DNA of 5,076 bases from Gammaproteobacteria bacterium. Its GTDB lineage: Bacteria; Pseudomonadota; Gammaproteobacteria; Steroidobacterales; JABDKV01. Within the stretch, counting starts at the first letter, position 1; every line of letters begins with the position of its first letter. Where the stretch lies: positions 1 to 5,076 of the forward strand of contig JAOTXR010000192.1 of the NCBI GenBank assembly GCA_029862285.1, written 5' to 3'. The position numbers and the translations under genes are program-made. The notes below the pieces were generated by a model. It saw nothing but the letters and a program-made list of their open reading frames with translations. It did not search any database and was not told the DNA's origin. Of the stretch, positions 1-5,076 are shown one piece after another.

Positions 1-174
1 CGGCCATGATGCGCCGCACAACCGTTTCCCGCAAGTCCGGGGGCGAATTTTCTCTTTGTATGCAAGCGTATAGGCGATAGACGGGTGTTTGGTGAATACG
101 TTTGCAGTATTGCGGTGGAATCGGCCGGCAGGACGACGTTTACGCTACAATCTATGACACGTTGAGGGGGTGTT

Positions 175-197
175 CCGGCGCAGTTCTGCTGTGCCGG
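175..197. repeat. GC-rich inverted repeat (possible leader hairpin)
   Basis: The arm CCGGCGCAG (175-183) pairs with CTGTGCCGG (189-197) around a 5-base loop, giving a 9-bp stem with a single G-U pair at 180/192. No T-tract follows, so it is not an intrinsic terminator of an upstream gene. It may be a structure in the receptor mRNA leader or part of a DNA-binding site. Its 3' arm shares bases 194-197 with the palindrome CCGGGCCCGG (194-203). Confidence 0.4.
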
Positions 198-213
198 GCC
201 CGGTAAATGCGGT

Positions 214-239
214 GTCTGCATAGAGCAAAACAAGCAGAC
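214..239. repeat. Inverted repeat GTCTGC-N14-GCAGAC
   Basis: GTCTGC at 214-219 is exactly mirrored by GCAGAC at 234-239. The 14-base spacer and 6-bp arms suit a dimeric regulator site better than a stable RNA hairpin. The first copy of the 12-bp direct repeat overlaps the left arm and runs into the spacer. A six-base match can arise by chance, so this is only a candidate operator. Confidence 0.25.
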
Positions 240-261
240 TCGGCCGCAATGCATAGAGCAA
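217..261. repeat. Direct repeat of TGCATAGAGCAA, two copies 33 bp apart
   Basis: The 12-mer TGCATAGAGCAA occurs exactly at 217-228 and again at 250-261. The matches end at both flanks (C versus A on the left, A versus G on the right). The start-to-start distance is 33 bp, about three turns of B-DNA, so both copies would face the same side of the helix. The pair sits 35 to 79 bp before the receptor ATG. This suits tandem binding sites for a regulator of the receptor gene, though a short local duplication is also possible. I do not recognise the motif. Confidence 0.45.
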
Positions 262-295
262 GTCTTAAAGAAAACTGACGGGCGGGCAGCTTAAG

Positions 296-3196
296 ATGAA
301 TGACAAAGTCTATTGGAGTCGCAATAGCCTCTCGGCGGCGGTGTCGCTGGCTCTCGCGACTCTTTGTACTGCAAATGCGCAGGAAGTCGTCATAGAAGAA
401 GAAGAAGTCGAAGAGCCTAAGGTACTCGAGGAAGTGGTTGTTACCAGTTTCCGACGCAGTCTGCAAAATTCAATCGACCTCAAGGCATCGGAGACTTCGA
501 TCGTCGAGGCAGTATCTGCCGAAGAAATAGGCAAATTGCCCGATGTCAGTATCGCCGAATCACTCGCGCGTCTGCCGGGCCTGGCGGCACAGCGACTCAA
601 TGGTCGTGGTCAGGTGATCAGTGTGCGCGGTCTGGCGCCGGATTTCACAACGGCGTTGCTCAACGGCCGCCCACAGGTGAGTACGGGAGACAATCGCGGT
701 GTGGAATTCGATCAGTACCCGTCTGAATTGTTGAGTTCCGTGGTCGTTTACAAGACACCCGACGCTTCGTTGATTGGCCAGGGTCTGGCCGGTACCGCCG
801 ATCTGCGGACCATTCGGCCACTTACATACGGTGAACTGGCAATCGCCGGTAACGTGCGTTATGAACAGAATGAATTTGACGCATTGAATGCAGGGTCGGC
901 AGACGATGGTCTGCGTTACAGTTTTTCCTATGTCGATCAGTACGCCGATGACACCATCGGTCTGGCCATCGGCTTCGCACATATGACCAACCCCAGCCAG
1001 GAGAAACGATATAACGCCTGGGGTTATCGGGATCTCAGTTCGACTAACCTGCCGCTGGTCGATCCGGACGATCCGGATAACGACACGCGTATGTTACCGG
1101 CGGACTTCGGTCTCGCCGACGACGACCTGGTAATTAATGGCGCGAAGCCATACGTGCGTTCGAGCGAACTCGAACGTGATGGCCTGATCGGCGTATTGGA
1201 ATGGAAGCCGAACGACAAGTTTTCGAGCTCGCTGGATGTCTATGCCTCGGACTTCAACGAGACTCAATGGCTGCGTGGAATCGAGTTTGCGTTGGGTTCG
1301 CCACAAAACGGCGCGGAGACCTATCTGGTACCTGAAACTGCCGCCAATGGCGTGGTTACCTCAGGGTCCTTTATGGATGTGAAAGGCGTCGTGCGCAATG
1401 ACGTCAATTTCCGCGACTCTAAATTGCGTGCCATCGGCTGGGATGCCGAACTGGATCTGAACGACAACTGGACGGCCGGTATCGACGTCAGTTTTTCCAG
1501 CGTCAAGCGCAAAGACCAGCTGCTCGAGACCTATGCCGGTACCGGCGCTACAGATGAGAATTCCGCAGACGGCGATGGTGGTCCGTTGGATACTCTGGAC
1601 TTCAGCCTGGCCGGGTCCGGCGGTGCAGAATTCACTTCGATCCTCGACTATACCAATACGGATACGATAATCCTGTCCAGTCCGCATGGCTGGGGTTCGG
1701 ACCGGGTCGAGGGCGGTCAGCTCGGGTACACAAACAACCCGCGGATCCAGGATGAGCTGAGCCATTTCACTTTAAGTGCCGAACGCTTTTCCAGCAGTGG
1801 CACCTTTAGCAGCATCGAATTCGGTCTCAATTTCAATAAGCGCATCAAATCACTGGTCGCCGATGAATTTTATCTCGGGCTGGTTAGCGGGGATTTTGAG
1901 GCTCCGCTGGTGTCAACCAATGGTATTACCGATCTGTCGTTCCTTGGCATCCCGGGAATGATCAGTTACGACCCGCTGGAAGCACTCAACAGCGGCATCT
2001 ATTCGCTGGAGCGAAATAACTTTGCCGATGTAGTCATCAAGAGTTGGTCCGTGGAAGAAAACGTAACTCTCGGTTATGTGCAGTTCAATATCGACACTCA
2101 GGGTGGCCGCATACCGTTAACCGGCAATATTGGCATGCAGGTGGTGCACACCGATCAAAAATCGAGCGCATTCGACGCCTCGGGACTGACTGCGGAGGTT
2201 GCGGAGGCTTTTGGACTCGAGGCGGGTACGCTGACCAGCGCCGTGACCGCTGGCAAGGATTACACGCTTACCCTGCCGAGTCTGAATCTCAGCTGGGAAG
2301 TTGGTGATCAGAAGTTTGTGCGTTTCGGCGCCGCCCGCACACTGGCGCGGGCACGTATGGATGAACTGCGCGCGAGCAGTGTCGTGAATTTCAATGTCGG
2401 TGCGCCTTGCGCCGATTCGAGTGACCCGATCAGCGTGGCAAACTGTGACCCGACGGAACAGACCGACCGCCCATTTAGTTCCAACGGCGGCAATCCGTTC
2501 CTGGATCCGTGGCTCGCAGACTCTTTTGATGTGTCGTACGAGATGTATTTCCCGGACGACGTGGGCTACTTTGCGCTGGCCGCTTTCCACAAAGAACTCG
2601 ATAGTTATATTTTTCAGCAAAGCCTGGACGTCGACTTTGCGGAGTTTCCAACGGGCTTTCTGGAGCCGATAACGACAATTGGCGAAGATAGTCGCCCGGC
2701 AAATGGAACCGGTGGTTTTGTCAAGGGTTTCGAGCTGGCGCTGACTTATACCTTTGATGAACTCGCGCCGGCGCTGAAGGGGCTGGGTGTCTTTCTGAGC
2801 GCATCGAAGAATGACAGTAATATCATCCAGGACCCCGACGATCCGTCATTACCATTGCCCGGATTGTCGGAGGACATTCGCAACATTACCGTATTTTACG
2901 AGCGCGGCGGTTTTTCGAGTCGCGTCAGCAACCGCTATCGGTCGCAATTCCTGGGCGAAGTTTCGGGTTTTGGTGCCGGCCGCGACCTGACGCTGGTTGA
3001 AGAAGAATCGATTGTCGACGCACAGATCGGCTATAGCTGGTCGCAGGGCCCGTTGAGTGGCTTGTCGGTATTTTTGCAGGGTAACAATCTTACTGACGAA
3101 CCATTCCGGACATTCCTGAACAACGATCCGCGCCAGGTCCGCGACTACCAGGAGTACGGACGCACCTTCCTGTTGGGCGCATCGTACAAATATTGA
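296..3196 (+). CDS. TonB-dependent outer-membrane receptor (Xanthomonas/Caulobacter type)
   Basis: This 966-residue protein is a complete 22-strand-barrel receptor of the kind that takes up scarce ligands through the outer membrane, powered by TonB-ExbB-ExbD. Residues 1-28 form a signal peptide with a hydrophobic core and a likely cut after Ala-Asn-Ala28. A short acidic linker (residues 34-40, mostly Glu) leads to a TonB box around 45-50 (EEVVVT). The plug follows (about 51-175), with FRRSLQNSIDLK at 52-63, LPDVSIAESLARLPG at 81-95, ISVRGL at 108-113 and VVVYKTPDASL at 149-159. These are hallmarks of the TIGR01782 family as I know it, and the length is normal for it. The rest is barrel, including the family-like segment RFGAARTLARARMDELRAS, a loop with Cys705 and Cys717 that may form a disulfide, then GGNPFLDPW. 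It closes with YGRTFLLGASYKY, ending in the aromatic residue expected for barrel insertion. The ribosome-binding site before the ATG is weak (GGCGGG about 9 bases upstream), but the signal peptide fixes the start. The ligand is unknown; carbohydrates or aromatic compounds are common guesses for this group. Confidence 0.96.
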   Translation: MNDKVYWSRNSLSAAVSLALATLCTANAQEVVIEEEEVEEPKVLEEVVVTSFRRSLQNSIDLKASETSIVEAVSAEEIGKLPDVSIAESLARLPGLAAQRLNGRGQVISVRGLAPDFTTALLNGRPQVSTGDNRGVEFDQYPSELLSSVVVYKTPDASLIGQGLAGTADLRTIRPLTYGELAIAGNVRYEQNEFDALNAGSADDGLRYSFSYVDQYADDTIGLAIGFAHMTNPSQEKRYNAWGYRDLSSTNLPLVDPDDPDNDTRMLPADFGLADDDLVINGAKPYVRSSELERDGLIGVLEWKPNDKFSSSLDVYASDFNETQWLRGIEFALGSPQNGAETYLVPETAANGVVTSGSFMDVKGVVRNDVNFRDSKLRAIGWDAELDLNDNWTAGIDVSFSSVKRKDQLLETYAGTGATDENSADGDGGPLDTLDFSLAGSGGAEFTSILDYTNTDTIILSSPHGWGSDRVEGGQLGYTNNPRIQDELSHFTLSAERFSSSGTFSSIEFGLNFNKRIKSLVADEFYLGLVSGDFEAPLVSTNGITDLSFLGIPGMISYDPLEALNSGIYSLERNNFADVVIKSWSVEENVTLGYVQFNIDTQGGRIPLTGNIGMQVVHTDQKSSAFDASGLTAEVAEAFGLEAGTLTSAVTAGKDYTLTLPSLNLSWEVGDQKFVRFGAARTLARARMDELRASSVVNFNVGAPCADSSDPISVANCDPTEQTDRPFSSNGGNPFLDPWLADSFDVSYEMYFPDDVGYFALAAFHKELDSYIFQQSLDVDFAEFPTGFLEPITTIGEDSRPANGTGGFVKGFELALTYTFDELAPALKGLGVFLSASKNDSNIIQDPDDPSLPLPGLSEDIRNITVFYERGGFSSRVSNRYRSQFLGEVSGFGAGRDLTLVEEESIVDAQIGYSWSQGPLSGLSVFLQGNNLTDEPFRTFLNNDPRQVRDYQEYGRTFLLGASYKY

Positions 3197-3213
3197 TGGG
3201 GGAAGCTGAGTAA

Positions 3214-3247
3214 CCTCTGCCGCTGTCTTGGCGGCAGGGGTTTCTTT
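3214..3247 (+). terminator. Intrinsic terminator / attenuator between receptor and halogenase
   Basis: The arm CCTCTGCCGC (3214-3223) pairs with GCGGCAGGGG (3231-3240) over a 7-base loop, giving a 10-bp stem with one G-U pair. TTTCTTT (3241-3247) follows directly. It starts 17 bases after the receptor stop codon, the normal position for a rho-independent terminator. It would end most receptor transcripts and let only a fraction continue into the halogenase, unless the halogenase has its own promoter. The right arm contains AGGGG (3236-3240), which is also the best ribosome-binding site for the ATG at 3248, so the same hairpin could limit translation. Confidence 0.72.
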
Positions 3248-3250
3248 ATG
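3236..3250 (+). promoter_or_regulatory. Ribosome-binding site and ATG just upstream of the halogenase, out of frame with it
   Basis: AGGGG at 3236-3240 lies 7 bases before ATG 3248-3250, a near-ideal arrangement and the only good one before the halogenase. The frame it opens runs 48 codons to TGA at 3392-3394 and resembles nothing. The halogenase frame is offset from it by one base. A single added base shortly after the ATG, for example a fourth G in the GGG at 3259-3261, would give a product beginning MDYAGSILDEQ and running directly into the FAD-binding fold. This suggests that 3248 is the ancestral start. Confidence 0.5.
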
Positions 3251-3267
3251 GATTATGCGGGTCGATC

Positions 3268-4797
3268 CTGGACGAGCAAGAGATCATCGATAAACAGATC
3301 AGAAAAGTCGTCATTGTCGGTGGCGGTACGGCTGGGTGGACTGCGGCCGCTGTGCTATCACGCACAATGGGACAACTGCTCGAAATCGAGCTGATTGAGT
3401 CGGAGCAAATCGGCACGATCGGTGTCGGCGAAGCGACGATCCCGCAGATTCGACTGCTCATCTCCCTGCTCGGTGTCGATGAGAACGATTTCCTGAGCCA
3501 GACCCAGGCCACGATAAAGCTGGGCATTCAGTTCAACGACTGGGCTCGCATGGGCGATTCCTACATGCATGCTTTCGGGCCAATTGGTCGCGGTTTAGGC
3601 ATGCTCAACTTCTATCCGTACTGGCTGCGCAGCCTGCGTCATGGCGAGACGCAGGATCTTTGGAAGTATTCCTTCAATTTCCAGGCGGCAATCGCCAATC
3701 GTTTTGCTGCGGTGGAACAGCTGGGTGATACCGGTCTTGCCGGATTGCGCAATGCGTACCATTTTGACGCGTCCCTGGTTGCACAGTACTTCAGACGATA
3801 CAGCGAGCAACAGGGGGTCACGCGCACTGAGGGAAAAATTGTCACGACCACACTGCGTGATTCGGACGGTTTTATAGAGTCCGTGTCACTTGAGGACGGG
3901 CGTGTGATCGATGGTGAGCTGTTTATCGATTGCTCGGGATTTCGTGGCGTGTTGATCGAGCAGGCGCTGGAAACAGGTTACGAAGACTGGACTGGCTGGC
4001 TACCCTGCGACCGGGCCATCGCCGTGGCCAGCGCTGCAACGGAGCCATGGCGACCCTATACCCAGGCGACGGCGCGTGACGCCGGTTGGCAGTGGCGTAT
4101 TCCATTGCAGCATCGCACCGGTAATGGCCATGTCTATTGCAGCCAGTATGTAAATGACGACGCAGCTCAAAGCGCCTTGATGCGTCATCTCGATAGCGCT
4201 GCGGTCACAGAGCCACGTCTGCTGCGCTTTACCACCGGACACAGGAAGAAATTCTGGAACCGCAACTGCGTTGCGCTGGGGCTCGCGGCAGGATTCATGG
4301 AACCACTCGAGTCGACCAGTATTCACCTGATCCAGACTGGCTTGAGCCGTTTGCTGGCGCTGTTTCCCGATCAGCGATTCAGCGGCGTGGATATCGACGA
4401 ATATAATCGGCAGACAACATTTGAATACGAGCGAATAAGGGATTTTCTGATCCTGCACTACTATGCCAACAAGCGCACCGACAGCGAATTCTGGCTGGAG
4501 TGCAGCCAGATGGAGATCCCGGATTCTTTACAACAGAAAATCGACTTGTTCCGAACCAGCGGCCGGATTTTCCGTGTAGCTGACGAGTTGTTTACTGAAA
4601 CCGGCTGGTTGCAGGTGCTGATCGGTCAGCACATTATTCCGGAAAGCTATCACCCTATGGCGGGTCTGTTGTCCGACGAACAGCTTGATGGATTCCTGGA
4701 AAAAATCCGCAGCGTAATCGACAAGGCCGTCAGCGAGTTGCCACAGCATCGGGATCATATCGCCCGCAATTGCCCGGCACCCGACCTGACCGCGTAG
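3268..4797 (+). CDS. Flavin-dependent halogenase, tryptophan halogenase family
   Basis: This soluble enzyme is expected to use FADH2, O2 and chloride or bromide to form HOX, which a lysine passes to an electron-rich, probably aromatic, substrate. All core family motifs are present (numbered from the CTG at 3268): FAD-binding GGGTAGW at 18-24, GVGEATIP at 52-59, catalytic Lys84 in ATIKLGIQF, DCSGFRG at 221-227, WLPCDRA at 244-250, the diagnostic WxWxIP at 274-279 and the catalytic Glu348-Ser349 in EPLESTSIHL. The C-terminal part has DSEFW and IIPESYHP (456-463), typical of the receptor-linked branch. The 509-residue length fits the family. The start is uncertain: no ATG, GTG or TTG lies in frame between the stop at 3211-3213 and the FAD motif. 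The first GTG, at 3352, would remove that motif. I placed the start at CTG 3268 as the best in-frame option, but a one-base loss after ATG 3248 is at least as likely. The gene follows the receptor in the same direction. The substrate is unknown; free tryptophan is not assured. Confidence 0.93.
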   Translation: MDEQEIIDKQIRKVVIVGGGTAGWTAAAVLSRTMGQLLEIELIESEQIGTIGVGEATIPQIRLLISLLGVDENDFLSQTQATIKLGIQFNDWARMGDSYMHAFGPIGRGLGMLNFYPYWLRSLRHGETQDLWKYSFNFQAAIANRFAAVEQLGDTGLAGLRNAYHFDASLVAQYFRRYSEQQGVTRTEGKIVTTTLRDSDGFIESVSLEDGRVIDGELFIDCSGFRGVLIEQALETGYEDWTGWLPCDRAIAVASAATEPWRPYTQATARDAGWQWRIPLQHRTGNGHVYCSQYVNDDAAQSALMRHLDSAAVTEPRLLRFTTGHRKKFWNRNCVALGLAAGFMEPLESTSIHLIQTGLSRLLALFPDQRFSGVDIDEYNRQTTFEYERIRDFLILHYYANKRTDSEFWLECSQMEIPDSLQQKIDLFRTSGRIFRVADELFTETGWLQVLIGQHIIPESYHPMAGLLSDEQLDGFLEKIRSVIDKAVSELPQHRDHIARNCPAPDLTA

Positions 4798-4833
4798 GGA
4801 GTCTCGGCTGGCGCAGCGGTGGCGACACTTTGT

Positions 4834-5076
4834 TCAATTACAGCCGCTGGCGCTGGGTCCGGGTGGCTCGAGGAAGAAATCCTTGAGAATGGCGATATCT
4901 TGAAAAGTAATAATGCCGTCCGGGGGCCCGCCGCCACCGATCAGATCCGCATCGGGGTTCCAGTCGGGGTGGCCTGGCGAGGTGAGAAATGCATTGCGGA
5001 ATTCGTCCACGTCGAAAAAGTCGACCAGACACGCGCCACCGGCATCGGAGATATCCGGGTCACACCGATTGCCGAT
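4834..5076 (-). CDS. C-terminal end of a secreted protein with dockerin/EF-hand-like tail (partial)
   Basis: Only the last 80 residues are in the window; the gene enters from the right edge on the minus strand and stops at TGA (4836-4834). Two calcium-loop-like units are visible. The first (about residues 5-30) begins CDPDISDAGGACLVDFFDVDEF, and its two cysteines could pair. The second (about 42-66) has DADLIGGGGPPDG then IITFQDIAILKDFF, resembling the common DADLNGDGxVNFxDLAIMKxxFF repeat, with a Gly/Pro insertion where a Ca-binding Asn/Asp would be. It ends PPGPSASGCN. As I recall, many large extracellular proteins of marine Gammaproteobacteria (hydrolases, adhesins, Ca-binding proteins) end in such a dockerin-like repeat followed by PPGPS. 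The tail suggests export, but the catalytic or binding part lies outside the window. The gene converges on the halogenase with a 36-bp gap and is probably a separate unit. Confidence 0.78.
   Translation of the reverse strand: MGNRCDPDISDAGGACLVDFFDVDEFRNAFLTSPGHPDWNPDADLIGGGGPPDGIITFQDIAILKDFFLEPPGPSASGCN

Larger units (their letters stand above)
1..295. other. Non-coding leader region upstream of the receptor gene
   Basis: I find no convincing gene here. The plus-strand frames are short and interrupted, and none resembles a known protein. On the minus strand an ATG at 7-5 runs off the left edge after two codons; it could start a divergent gene, but too little is present to judge. The second half, about 175-261, is rich in symmetric and repeated sequence: a GC-rich hairpin, a palindrome, an inverted repeat and a 12-bp direct repeat. 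It probably contains the receptor promoter and its control sites. I could not identify a good -35/-10 pair. The closest -10-like hexamer is TACAAT at 146-151, without a matching -35 at the usual spacing. Confidence 0.5.

Noticed and set aside
146..151. TACAAT as the -10 box of the receptor promoter
   Set aside because: No -35-like hexamer lies 16-18 bases upstream (the area is GGCCGG-rich) and there is no extended TG. One hexamer alone is not enough.
353..370. Possible lipoprotein signal at Cys24 of the receptor (LATLC)
   Set aside because: The residue before the cysteine is Leu, not Gly/Ala/Ser, so there is no lipobox. An ordinary signal peptidase site follows at Ala-Asn-Ala28.
1061..1078. 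Tandem 9-bp repeat GATCCGGAC/T in the receptor
   Set aside because: It encodes Asp-Pro-Asp twice within an acidic, probably extracellular loop. Such short coding repeats are common and need no special explanation.
152..1765. Long minus-strand open frames opposite the receptor, and similar ones at 2117-2702 and 3923-4458
   Set aside because: They are antisense to strongly supported genes, show no recognisable domains, and have the Arg/Ser/Thr-rich composition of shadow frames.
3196..3213. ATG overlapping the receptor stop (TGATG at 3194-3198), in frame with the halogenase
   Set aside because: It reads only five codons (MGEAE) before TAA at 3211 and has no ribosome-binding site. Reaching the halogenase would require stop read-through, and the sequence after the stop (PLPLSWRQG) is the hairpin rather than plausible protein.
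3352..4797. GTG at 3352 as the halogenase start
   Set aside because: It would begin after the GGGTAGW FAD-binding motif at 3319-3339, which every functional family member needs. The homologous frame clearly continues upstream.
4811..4853. Inverted repeat GCGCAGCGG / CCGCTGGCGC as a terminator between the convergent genes
   Set aside because: The stem needs a bulge, the loop is about 24 bases, there is no adjoining T-tract, and it extends into the coding end of the minus-strand gene.

Overview
The window holds two complete genes on the plus strand, a TonB-dependent outer-membrane receptor and a flavin-dependent tryptophan-halogenase-family enzyme, followed by the 3' end of a convergent gene on the minus strand. 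That third gene encodes the C-terminus of a secreted protein with a dockerin/EF-hand-like tail. The gene content (Xanthomonas/Caulobacter-type receptor, receptor-linked halogenase, tail ending in PPGPS) and the moderately GC-rich sequence suggest a free-living, probably marine or aquatic, gammaproteobacterium. This placement is inference; there is no rRNA or other phylogenetic marker in the window.

Layout. Positions 1-295 carry no convincing gene but have a cluster of repeats: a GC-rich hairpin (175-197), a 10-bp palindrome (194-203), an inverted repeat (214-239) and an exact 12-bp direct repeat spaced 33 bp (217-228 and 250-261). The receptor runs 296-3196. An intrinsic terminator-like hairpin (3214-3247) follows it. 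The halogenase reading frame is open from after a stop at 3211-3213 to 4797. A 36-bp gap then separates it from the convergent partial gene (4834-5076, minus), which continues beyond the right edge.

How they may work together. The receptor would import a scarce ligand across the outer membrane using TonB energy. Halogenases of this family lie beside such receptors in several proteobacterial groups, so the enzyme may act on the imported compound or a breakdown product of it. The substrate cannot be read from the sequence.

The most unusual point is the halogenase 5' end. No ATG, GTG or TTG lies in frame between the upstream stop and the FAD-binding motif. The only well-placed ATG (3248, behind an AGGGG ribosome-binding site) is in a different frame. 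Either one base is missing (assembly error or real mutation), or initiation is non-canonical, or there is a -1 frameshift. The ribosome-binding site of that ATG also lies inside the 3' arm of the terminator hairpin, so the hairpin could mask it.
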